Shown: positions 1 to 9,085, counted from the stretch's first letter. The stretch: DNA of 64,000 nucleotides from Magnetospirillum sp. XM-1 (GCF_001511835.1 NZ_LN997848.1:4244001-4308000); one strand, 5' to 3'. Numbers and translations: made by a program. Notes: generated from the sequence alone by a model not told the origin.

Positions 1-225
1 GTCTTCCGGCTTGGACGCCAGGTCGACGAGCAGGATGTCGAACCCCTGGCCCAACAACCTGCCCAGATCGGCGACCTGATCGAAGGACGTCACTTCTCGC
101 ACATTCAGCTTGCGGAACGTCTGGCGGGCAAGAAAGCGGAACTGGTCGTCCAGGCCGAACACCAGCACCCTGATCTTCTTCCAGTCCGTCCCTTCGACCG
201 ACTGGGTCACCGTCGGATGACGCAT
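1..225 (-). CDS. Receiver-like (response regulator) protein, N-terminal part
   Basis: The first 75 codons of a minus-strand gene start at an ATG (225) and run off the left edge. About 15 polar residues precede a hydrophobic strand (IRVLVFGLDDQ). The segment ends with FDILLVDLA, the usual position of a phospho-accepting Asp in CheY-like receivers. This alternation of hydrophobic strand and helix fits a receiver domain. The acidic pair normally on the first loop is present as LDD but shifted, so phosphorylation is not certain. Any output domain lies outside the window. The next minus-strand gene ends about 100 bases upstream, so the two could share a transcript. Confidence 0.6.
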   Translation of the reverse strand, partial: MRHPTVTQSVEGTDWKKIRVLVFGLDDQFRFLARQTFRKLNVREVTSFDQVADLGRLLGQGFDILLVDLASKPED

Positions 226-322
226 CTACGTATGAGCCCTCATTTTTCCCGCGCCGCTACAATAGTCATACGCCCCTTGCCGGAGCAATCGTCGAAGCGT
301 GCCGGAATTTGTTGGGCTTGCG

Positions 323-796
323 TCAGTGGCCGACCGGCTTCCAGCCGGGATGGTCGAAATGGGCCTGGTAGCGGTCCAGCGCCTTGAGCGCCGACACCAC
401 GCCGCCGGCGCGGTCGCCGCCCTTGCCCTTCATGACGTCGGTGGCCGAGATCAGATCGGCCAGCACGATATGCAGCTGGGCGTCCACCGCCTCGGGCAGC
501 TTGCACTGCTGGGCGATGGTGTCGATATGGCCCTGGATCGAGGCGGCCAGGGCCTCGAACTCGCGGGGGGAATAGCGCTTGTCGTGGACCGGCCCCAGGG
601 CGGCGCGCAGGTCGCCGCCGATGGCGGCCATGCCCTGGCGCAGGGGGGCGTCGGTCTGCCACTTCCGTCCGTGGTCGAGGGTCAGGCCGCCGGCGGCGGG
701 CCCGGATTCGTCGTGGGAATGGCCGGAGGCGGCCAGAACGGGCGCGGAAAGGGACAGGGCGGCCAGCAAGGTGGCCAATATGACGGGACGGGACAT
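323..796 (-). CDS. Small secreted His-rich hypothetical protein
   Basis: A 157-residue protein with a clear Sec signal peptide (MSRPVILATLLAALSLSAPVLAA-type: short basic start, hydrophobic core, AxA cleavage site near residue 23). The mature start reads SGHSHDES, which could bind metal. The body is helical and contains LDHGRKWQTDAPLRQGM. It resembles small periplasmic proteins sometimes annotated DnrO, but that link is from memory and no function follows from it. A GGAG sequence lies upstream of the ATG. It diverges from the ABC exporter at 928, with about 130 bases between them that must hold both promoters. Confidence 0.7.
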   Translation of the reverse strand: MSRPVILATLLAALSLSAPVLAASGHSHDESGPAAGGLTLDHGRKWQTDAPLRQGMAAIGGDLRAALGPVHDKRYSPREFEALAASIQGHIDTIAQQCKLPEAVDAQLHIVLADLISATDVMKGKGGDRAGGVVSALKALDRYQAHFDHPGWKPVGH

Positions 797-927
797 GGAA
801 CGTTTCTCCGGGTTGATGTGACGCGCCAGACCCTAGCCGCGGTAACATGAACCGCCGATGAACCTTTAACCCTCATGAAAATGACTCCAAGGTTGCGGCG
901 CGGCGTTTCCCCCCTCATCTTGGAAGG

Positions 928-2769
928 ATGAGACGACGCGATCCTTCCTCGTGGGACAAGGGGCGCGGCCAGGGGCCGGCCGCCGACTGGACCACGCTCC
1001 GCACGCTGTTCCCCTATCTTTGGCCGCCGGGCGAGCCCGAATTGCGCATGCGCGTGGTAGCGGCCATGATCCTGCTGGTGGCGGCCAAGGGGGTCGGCGT
1101 CGGCATTCCCCTGCTCTACAAGCAGGCGGTCGACAGCTTGTCGCTGACCCCGGTCCTGGTGCCGCTGGCCCTGCTGGTGGCCTATGGCGCGGCCCGCGTC
1201 ATGGCCGGCAGCTTCGCCGAGCTGCGCGACATCGTCTTCGTCAAGGTGGCGCAGCGGGCCATCCGCAAGGTGGGCCTGGGCGTGTTCACCCACCTGCACC
1301 GCCTTGGCCTGCGCTTCCACCTGGACCGCCAGACCGGCGGGGTGTCCAGGGCCATCGAGCGCGGCACCAAGGGCATCGAGTTCCTGTTGAACTTCATGCT
1401 GTTCAACATCCTGCCGACCCTGCTGGAAATCGGGCTGGTCACCGCCATCCTGTGGGGCCTCTATGACGGTGTGTTCGCGCTGATCACCGCGGCGACCATC
1501 GCCGTCTACATCGCCTTCACCCTAGGGGTCACCGAGTGGCGGACCAAGTTCCGCCGCGCCATGAACGAGACGGATTCCGAGGCCTCGACCAAGGCCATCG
1601 ATTCGCTGCTCAATTTCGAGACGGTGAAGTACTTCTGCAACGAGGCGCACGAGGCCGGGCGCTACGACAAGGCCCTGGCCCGCTACGAGCAGGCCGCCAG
1701 CAAGAGCAAGGTGACGCTGTCCATGCTCAACATGGGCCAGGGGGCGGTCATCGCCATCGGCCTGACCCTGGTGATGATCCGCGCCGCCCAAGGGGTGGCC
1801 GACGGCACCATGACGCTGGGCGATTTCGTGCTGGTCAACGCCTATCTGGTCCAGCTGTACCTGCCGCTGAACTTCCTGGGCTTCGTCTACCGCGAGATCA
1901 AGCAGTCGCTGACCGACATGGAATCCATGTTCCGGCTGCTGAAGGAAAACGCCGAGATCGAGGATTCGCCCGGCGCCACCCCGCTGGCGCTGGCGGGCGG
2001 CGAGGTGCGCTTCGACGGCGTCGCCTTCGGCTACAACCCCGACCGCCAGATCCTGGGCGGCGTCGACTTCACCGTGCCCGCCGGCCACACCCTGGCCATC
2101 GTCGGGCCGTCGGGGGCGGGCAAGAGCACCATCTCGCGCCTGCTGTTCCGCTTCTACGACGTGGGCGAAGGACGCATCGCCATCGACGGCCAGGACATCC
2201 GCGACGTGACCCAAGGCTCGTTGCGCGCCGCCATCGGCATCGTCCCCCAGGACACCGTGCTGTTCAACGACACCATCCGCTACAACATCGCCTACGGACG
2301 TCCCGGCGCCACCCAGGACGAGATCGAGGAGGCGGCGCGGCTGGCCCGTATCCACGACTTCGTGCAAAGCCTGCCCCAGGGCTACGACACCAAGGTGGGC
2401 GAGCGCGGCCTGAAGCTGTCGGGCGGCGAGAAGCAGCGCGTCGCCATCGCGCGCACTATTCTGAAGCGCCCCTCCATCCTGATCTTCGACGAGGCCACCA
2501 GCGCGCTGGACACCCAGACCGAGAAGGAGATCCAGGAATCCTTGCGCGAGGTCTCGCGGGACCGCACCACCCTGATCGTCGCCCACCGCCTGTCCACGGT
2601 GGTCGACGCCGACGAGATCGTGGTCCTCGAGGCGGGCCGCATCGTCGAGCGCGGCCGCCACGCCCAGTTGCTGGAGGCGGACGGACACTACGCCGCCATG
2701 TGGCGCCGCCAGCAGGAGGCCCAGAATCTGCAGCAGCGCCTGGCCACCGAACTGGTGGGGGCGGAATAA
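928..2769 (+). CDS. Atm1/HMT1-type ABC exporter, fused permease-ATPase
   Basis: A 613-residue half-transporter: an exporter membrane domain (about residues 40-330) followed by a nucleotide-binding domain. Walker A is GPSGAGKST (about 393-401), the signature is LSGGEKQR (about 497), and Walker B is ILIFDEATSALD. Length and motif spacing fit the Atm1/ABCB7 family, which exports glutathione- or persulfide-linked compounds for iron-sulfur or heavy-metal homeostasis in the inner membrane as a homodimer. The segment NFETVKYFCNE is typical of Atm1 proteins. The start is the only good ATG, though the GGAAGG just before it is unusually close. A phasin gene follows 81 bases downstream. Substrate is inferred from family only. 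Confidence 0.9.
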   Translation: MRRRDPSSWDKGRGQGPAADWTTLRTLFPYLWPPGEPELRMRVVAAMILLVAAKGVGVGIPLLYKQAVDSLSLTPVLVPLALLVAYGAARVMAGSFAELRDIVFVKVAQRAIRKVGLGVFTHLHRLGLRFHLDRQTGGVSRAIERGTKGIEFLLNFMLFNILPTLLEIGLVTAILWGLYDGVFALITAATIAVYIAFTLGVTEWRTKFRRAMNETDSEASTKAIDSLLNFETVKYFCNEAHEAGRYDKALARYEQAASKSKVTLSMLNMGQGAVIAIGLTLVMIRAAQGVADGTMTLGDFVLVNAYLVQLYLPLNFLGFVYREIKQSLTDMESMFRLLKENAEIEDSPGATPLALAGGEVRFDGVAFGYNPDRQILGGVDFTVPAGHTLAIVGPSGAGKSTISRLLFRFYDVGEGRIAIDGQDIRDVTQGSLRAAIGIVPQDTVLFNDTIRYNIAYGRPGATQDEIEEAARLARIHDFVQSLPQGYDTKVGERGLKLSGGEKQRVAIARTILKRPSILIFDEATSALDTQTEKEIQESLREVSRDRTTLIVAHRLSTVVDADEIVVLEAGRIVERGRHAQLLEADGHYAAMWRRQQEAQNLQQRLATELVGAE

Positions 2770-2850
2770 CCCTTCCGTAAAGCCCGTACATTGCCCGCGC
2801 CTTGGAAACGTGACAAACTTTGCGGGTATCACCGATAGGAGGAGGCCCCG

Positions 2851-3147
2851 ATGTTCCCCACGTTCGACCCCAAGATGTTCGAGGCCTTCAGCGCCGATCC
2901 GGCGTCCTTCCTGGGCAAGGTGGCCGAGTTCCAGCGCGCCAATTTCGAAGCCGCCCGCGAGATCACCGAAAACAACGCCAAGGCGTTCCAGCAACTGGCC
3001 GCCATCCGCGATCCGCAGCAATTCGTCACCGCCCAGCCGGCCATCCTGCAGGCGGTGGTGCAGCGGAACATGGAAATCGTCACCCAGCTGTGGCAGAGCC
3101 TGGGCAACGAAATGGCCCCGGCCCCCAAGGGCAAGGGCAAGAAGTAG
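2851..3147 (+). CDS. Phasin family protein
   Basis: A 98-residue, mostly helical protein with the phasin pattern: N-terminal FPTFDPKMFEAF, then amphipathic helices rich in Ala, Gln and Phe, and a short basic tail (PKGKGKK). Phasins coat polyhydroxyalkanoate granules and control their size. A strong Shine-Dalgarno (AGGAGGAGG) sits 6-7 bases before the ATG. It is shorter than many phasins (110-190 residues) but not visibly broken. It converges on the histidine kinase gene at 3175 with only 27 bases between the stops. No PHA synthase is in the window. Confidence 0.8.
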   Translation: MFPTFDPKMFEAFSADPASFLGKVAEFQRANFEAAREITENNAKAFQQLAAIRDPQQFVTAQPAILQAVVQRNMEIVTQLWQSLGNEMAPAPKGKGKK

Positions 3148-3174
3148 CCGCTTTTCGGATTCGCCCTGTCCGCG

Positions 3175-4617
3175 TCAGGCCGGCAGGGCGAAGCTGAAGG
3201 TCGCCCCCTCGCCCGCCACTGAATCCACCCGGATGCGGCCGCCGTGCCGCTCGACAATCCGCTTGCAGATGGCCAGGCCGATACCGGTGCCTTCGAAACG
3301 GTCGCGGGTGTGCAGACGCTGGAAGATGCGGAAGATGCGCTCGCGGTATTCCGCGGCGATGCCGATGCCGTTGTCGCCGACCTCGACCACCCACTGCGCC
3401 CCGTCCCGGCGGGCGGCGACCCGAATCGCCAGGGGGCGCGACGGATCGCGGTATTTCAGGGAATTGCCGATCAGGTTCTGGAGCAACTGCGCCATCTCGC
3501 CCCGGATGGCCGGCAGCGTGGGCAGCGGCACCGGCCGCTCGATCTGCGCGCCGCATTCGCCGATGGCGGGGGAAAGGTCGGCCAGGACGCCGTCCAGCAC
3601 CTCGTCCAGGGCAACGGGCTCCAGCGCCTCCTCCATCCGGCCGACGCGGGAGAATTCCAGCAGGTCCAGCACCAGCCGGTCCATGCGCTGGGCGCCTTCC
3701 TTGGCATAGCCGATATATTCTCCCCCCTCGGCGCCGATCAGCGGGCCGAAGCGGCGCTCGAGAAGACCCATATAGGCGCTGACCATGCGCAGGGGCTCGC
3801 GCAGGTCGTGGGAGGCGATGAAGGCGAATTGTTCCAGGTCGGCGTTGGAACGGGCCAGCTCCTCGCTCTTGGCGACCAGCGCCCGCTCGGCCTTCTGGGA
3901 TTCGGTGATGTCCTCGACGATGGACCAGATATAGCCCTCGCCGTCGCTGCCGGTGCCCAGCATCCCCGACATGCGGACGGGAACCCGCGTGCCGTTCTTG
4001 CGGATGTATTCCTTCTCGTAGGGACCGTAATGCCCGACCGTTTCCAGCCGCTCCAGCTGGCAGGCCTCGCTGTCCGCGAAGCGGAACGGGGTGAGGTCCC
4101 AGTAGCTTAAGGACTGCAACTCCTCCAGGTCATAGCCGACGACGGCGAGAAAGGCGGGGTTGGCCTCGAGGAAGGCGCCGTCCAGGGTGTTGCGCGCCAT
4201 GCCCAGCGGCGATTTATCGAACATGGCGCGCAGCTTCTCTTCGTTGGCGCGCAGTTCTGTCTCCACCTGGCGGCGGCGGGCAACATCCTCCAGCAGGTGG
4301 CGTTCCGCCTGATGCCGGCGCCCCATCTCGTCGCGCATGCGCCCGATCACCGCCACCAGAACCGCCAGTTCGGCCGGGGCCACCACCAGGGGCGCGAAGA
4401 ACGCCCCCACCCAGACCACGGCGGGGACATGGCCGATCATCGCCAGACTGACCGAGGCCGCGACCAGTTCGGCCACCACCACGGCGAACACGGTACCGCC
4501 CACGAACAGGAGGTTGAGCGGCACCTGCAGCAACAGGCGGATCACCGCGTCGCGGAATCCATTGCCGCCTCGCCGGGCGGCATCCTCACCGCTACGACCC
4601 GCCATCACGCCACTCAC
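3175..4617 (-). CDS. Membrane PAS-domain sensor histidine kinase
   Basis: 480 residues. Two hydrophobic hairpin segments (about 23-60 and 65-95) are followed by a helix linker and a PAS domain (about 125-245; KSPLGMARNTLDG and YGPYEKEYIRKNG). The HisKA box FIASHDLREPLRM carries the phospho-His at 270. The HATPase_c domain (about 370-480) has the N box, VGDNGIGI and GTGIGLAICKRIVERHGG. It autophosphorylates in response to an unknown cue. No response regulator is adjacent, so it is an orphan kinase, and the H-box type often pairs with single-domain receivers. It starts at the first ATG; a second Met four codons later is possible. It diverges from thrC. Confidence 0.9.
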   Translation of the reverse strand: MSGVMAGRSGEDAARRGGNGFRDAVIRLLLQVPLNLLFVGGTVFAVVVAELVAASVSLAMIGHVPAVVWVGAFFAPLVVAPAELAVLVAVIGRMRDEMGRRHQAERHLLEDVARRRQVETELRANEEKLRAMFDKSPLGMARNTLDGAFLEANPAFLAVVGYDLEELQSLSYWDLTPFRFADSEACQLERLETVGHYGPYEKEYIRKNGTRVPVRMSGMLGTGSDGEGYIWSIVEDITESQKAERALVAKSEELARSNADLEQFAFIASHDLREPLRMVSAYMGLLERRFGPLIGAEGGEYIGYAKEGAQRMDRLVLDLLEFSRVGRMEEALEPVALDEVLDGVLADLSPAIGECGAQIERPVPLPTLPAIRGEMAQLLQNLIGNSLKYRDPSRPLAIRVAARRDGAQWVVEVGDNGIGIAAEYRERIFRIFQRLHTRDRFEGTGIGLAICKRIVERHGGRIRVDSVAGEGATFSFALPA

Positions 4618-4824
4618 ACCGACCCCGCACGTCTAGAAACGAAATGTAGCAAATTGTGTCTAGGAGCAGGGTATGGTCAGGTGAATCCCGTATCAACGAG
4701 AAAATTGGGGATTATCCCTTTGCACCAGCCTCCTCCCCTGGCCGCGCCGCGCCGCGCTTGCTCCGGCCGCGCCCTGCCGCTAGTGTATTCCGCTTTTGCT
4801 TTTCGCCCAGGATGAGGCTGTCCC

Positions 4825-6228
4825 TTGAAGTATGTGAGCACCCGCGGCGCCGCGCCGGTCCTTGATTTCGACGATGTCCTGCTGGCGGGTCTGGCCCGTG
4901 ACGGCGGCCTGTATCTGCCGGAAAGCTGGCCGGTCTTTTCGCCCGCCGAGATCCGCGCCATGCGGGGCCTGTCCTACGCCGAGCTGGCGGCGCGCGTCAT
5001 GCGTCCCTTCGTCGAGGGCTGCCTTTCCGACGCCGAGCTGTCCAAGCTGTGCGCCGAATCCTACGCCTCCTTCAGCCATCCGGCGGTGGCTCCCTTGAAG
5101 CAGCTGGGTCACAACCAGTGGGTCATGGAGCTGTTCCACGGCCCGACGCTGGCTTTCAAGGACTATGCCCTGCAGCTGGTCGGCCGCCTGTTCGACCACG
5201 TGCTGAAGAAGAAGGGCCAGAAGGTCACCATCGTCGGCGCCACTTCGGGCGACACCGGCTCGGCGGCCATCGAGGCCTGCCGTGACCGCGCCGCGGTCGA
5301 CATCGTCATCCTCCACCCCCATGGCCGGGTGTCCGAGGTGCAGCGCCGCCAGATGACCACCGTGCTGTCGTCCAACGTGCGCAATGTGGCCGTCGACGGC
5401 ACCTTCGACGACTGCCAGGACCTGGTGAAGGCGCTGTTCAACGATTCCTCGTTCAGGGACGAGATGAACCTGTCGGCGGTGAACTCCATCAACTGGGCCC
5501 GCGTCATGGCCCAGATCGTCTACTACTTCGCCGCCGGGGTGGCGCTGGGCGCGCCCGATGTGCCCATGAGCTTCTCGGTGCCCACCGGCAATTTCGGCAA
5601 CGTCTTCGCCGGCTATGGGGCCAAGCTGATGGGCCTGCCGGTGGACAGGCTGATCGTGGGGTCCAACACCAACGACATCCTGACCCGCTTCTTCGAGGGC
5701 GGCGTCATGAAGACCGACGGCGTGGTGCCCACGCTGTCGCCCAGCATGGACATCCAGGTGTCGTCCAATTTCGAGCGGCTGATGTTCTTAGTCCTGGGCG
5801 GCGACGGCGCCGCTGTCGCCAAGCTGATGGACGACTTCCGCAAGAACGGCGCCATGGTCATGCCCCAGGGGGCGTGGAATTCCATGCGCGACGTGTTCGA
5901 GGCCTATCGCTTCGACGACGAGGCGACGCTGGCCGCCATGCGCTCGCTCAAGCGCTCGACCGGCGAGACGCTGGATCCCCATTCGGTGATCGGCGTCGCC
6001 GCCGCGCTGAAGGGCCACGCCGCCAAGGATTGCGCCATGGTCGCCCTGGCCACCGCCCATCCCGCCAAGTTCCCCGACGCGGTGGAGAAGGCCACGGGCG
6101 AGCGTCCCGGCCTGCCGCCCCACATGGCGGACCTGTTCTCGCGCACCGAACGCCTTGACCGGCTGGGCAACGATGCCGACCTATTGAAGCAGTATGTGCG
6201 GGCCTTCGCCCGCCGGGAAAACGCATGA
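4825..6228 (+). CDS. thrC: Threonine synthase
   Basis: 467 residues. The PLP-dependent enzyme converts O-phospho-homoserine to threonine in the cytoplasm. The start MKYVSTRG is characteristic of the family and requires a TTG start codon, preceded by AGGATGAGG. The PLP lysine is in HGPTLAFKDYALQL (Lys112), and a phosphate-binding GATSGDTGSAA loop follows. The length and the start identify the gram-negative/fungal class II type. The stop overlaps the ATG of a short ORF (ATGA), so it is probably the first gene of a run that continues into the M16 peptidase. No attenuator-like leader was recognised in the 207 bases upstream. Confidence 0.95.
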   Translation: MKYVSTRGAAPVLDFDDVLLAGLARDGGLYLPESWPVFSPAEIRAMRGLSYAELAARVMRPFVEGCLSDAELSKLCAESYASFSHPAVAPLKQLGHNQWVMELFHGPTLAFKDYALQLVGRLFDHVLKKKGQKVTIVGATSGDTGSAAIEACRDRAAVDIVILHPHGRVSEVQRRQMTTVLSSNVRNVAVDGTFDDCQDLVKALFNDSSFRDEMNLSAVNSINWARVMAQIVYYFAAGVALGAPDVPMSFSVPTGNFGNVFAGYGAKLMGLPVDRLIVGSNTNDILTRFFEGGVMKTDGVVPTLSPSMDIQVSSNFERLMFLVLGGDGAAVAKLMDDFRKNGAMVMPQGAWNSMRDVFEAYRFDDEATLAAMRSLKRSTGETLDPHSVIGVAAALKGHAAKDCAMVALATAHPAKFPDAVEKATGERPGLPPHMADLFSRTERLDRLGNDADLLKQYVRAFARRENA

Positions 6229-6353
6229 GCGAGCATAGCGAGCGCGGCGCCGTTGAGGCGCCCGGAGCGGCACCGAAGCAGAGCGAAGGTGGAAAGCGGA
6301 GGAGCCAAGGGCGCCAAGGCGCCCGCCCGGCGCTTGAGGGGCAATCTAGATGA
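6225..6353 (+). CDS. Possible 42-residue basic peptide bridging thrC and peptidase gene
   Basis: This ORF begins in an ATGA overlap with the thrC stop and ends in an ATGA overlap with the ATG of the M16 peptidase gene. It starts MSEHSERGAVEAPG and is rich in Arg, Lys, Gly, Ala and Gln. The exact double overlap suggests translational coupling through the 121-base spacer. Against a real gene, the spacer holds palindromes (GGCGCC-gttga-GGCGCC and GGGCGCC-aa-GGCGCCC), so it may be a repeat element that happens to stay open. Ribosomes could still pass through it to reach the peptidase gene. No homologue is recognised. Confidence 0.35.
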   Translation: MSEHSERGAVEAPGAAPKQSEGGKRRSQGRQGARPALEGQSR

Positions 6354-7615
6354 GCGAGATCAGGGAGACCCGCCTAAACTCCGGTCTGAAGATCGTCACC
6401 GATCCCATGGACACGGTGGAGACGGTGTCGCTGGGCGTCTGGGTCGACGCCGGCACGCGTCACGAGCCGGTGGAGATCAACGGCGTCAGCCATCTGCTCG
6501 AGCACATGGCCTTCAAGGGCACGGCGCGGCGCTCGGCGCTGGACATCGCCGAGGAGATGGACGCGGTGGGCGGCCACCTCAACGCCTATACGGCCCGCGA
6601 CCACACCGCCTATTACGCCAAGGTGCTGAAGGAGGATTCGGCGCTGGCGCTGGACATCATCTCCGACATCCTGCAGCACTCGACGCTGGAAGCCGAGGAA
6701 CTGGCCCGCGAGCAGGCGGTGGTGGTCCAGGAGATCAATCAGGCCATCGATACCCCCGACGACATCATCTTCGACCACTTCCAGGCCACCGCCTATCCCG
6801 ACCAGCCGCTGGGCCGCCCGGTGCTGGGCAGCGAGGAACTGGTGCGCGCCATGAGCCGCGACCAGGTGATGGGCTATCTGCGCGGCAATTACTCGGCGCC
6901 GCGCATGGTGCTGTCGGCCTCGGGCCGCATCGACCACGACCATCTGGTCGCGGCGGCGGGCGCGGCGTTCTCGCAATTGCCGCCCCATCAGGCGGCGGTG
7001 ACCGACGTGGCGCGCTATGTGGGCGGCGACTTCCGCGAGGAGCGCAGCGAACTGGAGCAGGTCCACGTGGTGGTGGGCTTCGACGGCGTCGCCTATGACG
7101 ACCCCGACTATTACTCGGCCTCGGTGCTCTCCACCCTGCTGGGCGGCGGCATGTCGAGCCGGCTGTTCCAGGAAGTGCGCGAAAAGCGCGGACTGGTCTA
7201 TTCCATCTACTCCTTCGCCTCGTCCTACAACGACGGCGGCCTGTTCGGCGTCTATGCCGGCACCGGCGAGGACGAGGTGGCGGAACTGATTCCCGTCATG
7301 TGCGACGAAATCGTCAAGGTGACCGGCGGCGTCAACGAGGCCGAGGTGCAGCGGGCCCGCGCCCAGCTCAAGGCCTCGATCCTGATGAGCCTGGAAAGCA
7401 CCACGTCGCGCTGCGAGCAGTTGGCTCGTCAGGTGGTGATCTACGGCCGCCCCATCCCGGTGGCCGAGGTGGTCGAGAAGGTCGAGGCCATCACCGCCGA
7501 GGATTGCGCAAGGGTGGCGCGCCGCCTGTTCGCGGGCCAACCCACCTTCGCCGCCATCGGGCCGTTGGGCAAGGTGGAGGGGTTCGAGCGGGTGGCCGAA
7601 CGCCTGAGGCCTTAG
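6350..7615 (+). CDS. M16 family zinc peptidase (processing-peptidase-like)
   Basis: 421 residues. The inverted zinc motif HLLEHMAFKGT gives His48, Glu51 and His52, with the downstream acidic ligand in EELAREQAVVVQEINQ. The C-terminal half carries the substrate-binding signature GGGMSSRLFQEVREKRGLVY. The length matches single-unit bacterial M16B peptidases of the PqqL/mitochondrial processing peptidase group, which work as dimers on peptides. The ATG overlaps the stop of the preceding short ORF, and the following substrate-binding protein gene starts on the base after its stop. A thrC-M16 order is recalled from other alphaproteobacteria but could not be checked here. The natural substrate is unknown. 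Confidence 0.92.
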   Translation: MSEIRETRLNSGLKIVTDPMDTVETVSLGVWVDAGTRHEPVEINGVSHLLEHMAFKGTARRSALDIAEEMDAVGGHLNAYTARDHTAYYAKVLKEDSALALDIISDILQHSTLEAEELAREQAVVVQEINQAIDTPDDIIFDHFQATAYPDQPLGRPVLGSEELVRAMSRDQVMGYLRGNYSAPRMVLSASGRIDHDHLVAAAGAAFSQLPPHQAAVTDVARYVGGDFREERSELEQVHVVVGFDGVAYDDPDYYSASVLSTLLGGGMSSRLFQEVREKRGLVYSIYSFASSYNDGGLFGVYAGTGEDEVAELIPVMCDEIVKVTGGVNEAEVQRARAQLKASILMSLESTTSRCEQLARQVVIYGRPIPVAEVVEKVEAITAEDCARVARRLFAGQPTFAAIGPLGKVEGFERVAERLRP

Positions 7616-8968
7616 ATGCGCCGCCACGTCCGCGCCGCCCTTCTCGCCCTCTCCCTGATGGCCCCCGGCCTGTTGACGCCGGTCGGCGCCCTGGCGCTGC
7701 CGGCCGCCACCGGCGTGTCCAATCCCACCATCGTGGTGGCCATCATCGCCACCCTGTCGGGTCCCGGCGCCATGGTCGGCCAGGACAGCGTCGACGGCTT
7801 TTCCACCGCCATGCGCCACCTGGGCGGCCGCTTCGCCAACCAGGAGGTCCGCGTCGTCGTCCAGGACGACAAGGGATCGCCCGACAACGCCCTGGCGGTG
7901 GCGCGCAGGCTGCTCGAGCGCGAGAAGGTGGATTTCGTGGTCACGGCGGTGTCGCTGCCCTCCATGTCGGCCATGGTCAAGACGCTGACCGAGTCCCGCG
8001 CCTTCGTGCTGAACCTGGACGCCGCGCCGGCCAGCCTGGCCGGGGCCGGCTGCTCGCCCTGGTTCTTCCAGGTCGCCACCCCCGCCCAGGCCATCCACGA
8101 GGCCATCGGCGCCCATCTGGCGGGCGAGAAGATGCGCCGGGTGACGGTCATCGGCACCGACGCGCCGGCCACCGATCAGGCGGTCGCCACCATCCGCCGC
8201 GCCTGGCCGGGTGAGGTGGTCGAGGTGCTGCGCCCCCGTCACGGCACCACCCGCTTCACCGACGAGATCACCGCCCTGCGCCAGGCCGCCCCCGACGCCG
8301 TGGTCAACCTGCTGACCGGCGGCATGGGGCTGGCCTTCACCCGTGAATTCGCCAATTCCGGACTGAAGGCCGACCTGCCCATGATCGGCATCTGGCAGGG
8401 CTGGGAGCGCCCCATGCTGCCGGCCATGACCGAGGCGGGCATGGACGTGCTCAACGTGGCGCCGTGGAGCCCCGACCTCGACACCCCGCTGGGCAAGCGC
8501 CTGATCAACGATTTCGAGCTGGAATACGGCCGCCCGGTCACCGGCTGGGTGGCCCACGGCTACGACACCGCCCAGATGCTGGACGCCGCGCTGCGCGCCA
8601 CCGGGGGCCGGGCCGGCGACCGCGACGCGGTGCGCAACGCGCTCCGGCGGGCGGAATTCCCCTCGGTGCGCGGCGGCTTCCGCTTCGACAGCAACCATTC
8701 CCCCTCGGTCAACGTCTACCTGCGCCGTACCACCCGCGACGCCAAGGGCCGTCCCACCGAGGAATTGCGCTCCACCCTGATCAAGGACTGGCACAGCCGC
8801 GACGCCGGCCTGTGCCCCATGCGCTGGACCGAGGAGCCCGCCCCGGGCGCCCATCCGCCCGGCGCCGCGCCCAAGCCGGCAACCCCGCAGCCACCCAAGC
8901 CGCCCGCCGCGGCCCAGCCGGCCAAGCCCAAGACTCCGCCGGCCGGACAGGCGCGTCCGGCGCAGTAA
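7616..8968 (+). CDS. Orphan periplasmic substrate-binding protein, Leu/Ile/Val-type fold
   Basis: 450 residues. It has a signal peptide (MRRHVRAALLALSLMAPG, cleavage near GALA) and a type I periplasmic binding domain: IVVAIIATLSGPGAMVGQDSVDGF, then DKGSPDNALAVARRLLEREKVDFVV. Both patterns are typical of branched-chain amino acid or amide binding proteins. The last 45 residues are an Ala/Pro/Lys tail, unusual for the family and perhaps wall- or peptidoglycan-facing. No permease or ATPase genes accompany it, so it may act as a sensor or share another transporter. It starts immediately after the peptidase stop (TAG-ATG), showing operon membership. The ligand cannot be read from sequence. Confidence 0.85.
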   Translation: MRRHVRAALLALSLMAPGLLTPVGALALPAATGVSNPTIVVAIIATLSGPGAMVGQDSVDGFSTAMRHLGGRFANQEVRVVVQDDKGSPDNALAVARRLLEREKVDFVVTAVSLPSMSAMVKTLTESRAFVLNLDAAPASLAGAGCSPWFFQVATPAQAIHEAIGAHLAGEKMRRVTVIGTDAPATDQAVATIRRAWPGEVVEVLRPRHGTTRFTDEITALRQAAPDAVVNLLTGGMGLAFTREFANSGLKADLPMIGIWQGWERPMLPAMTEAGMDVLNVAPWSPDLDTPLGKRLINDFELEYGRPVTGWVAHGYDTAQMLDAALRATGGRAGDRDAVRNALRRAEFPSVRGGFRFDSNHSPSVNVYLRRTTRDAKGRPTEELRSTLIKDWHSRDAGLCPMRWTEEPAPGAHPPGAAPKPATPQPPKPPAAAQPAKPKTPPAGQARPAQ

Positions 8969-9016
8969 GCCATAATTCCCAAACGGAATAGTCCCGGCCA
9001 CATCCCCCCTATGCGT

Positions 9017-9069
9017 CGGTACAACTAGACTCATCGGTTCAGTTTCCTATACCGTCCAGCCGGTACAGT
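9017..9069. promoter_or_regulatory. Repeated CGGT(A/T)CA sites, probable TetR operator region
   Basis: Three copies of CGGT(A/T)CA occur at 9017, 9035 and 9061 just before the TetR gene. The last two extend to CGGTTCAGT and CGGTACAGT. The last one also forms an inverted repeat TACCG-tccagc-CGGTA (9050-9065). Clustered half-sites directly upstream of a TetR gene that leads an efflux operon fit an autoregulatory operator. Binding is inferred, not shown. Confidence 0.45.
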
Positions 9070-9085
9070 AAGGGACGGAGTCCGT

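Noticed and set aside
240..848. Overlapping minus- and plus-strand ORFs across the first secreted protein gene
   Set aside because: They are other-frame readings of the signal-peptide protein at 323-796, rich in Arg/Pro/Gly as expected for shadows.
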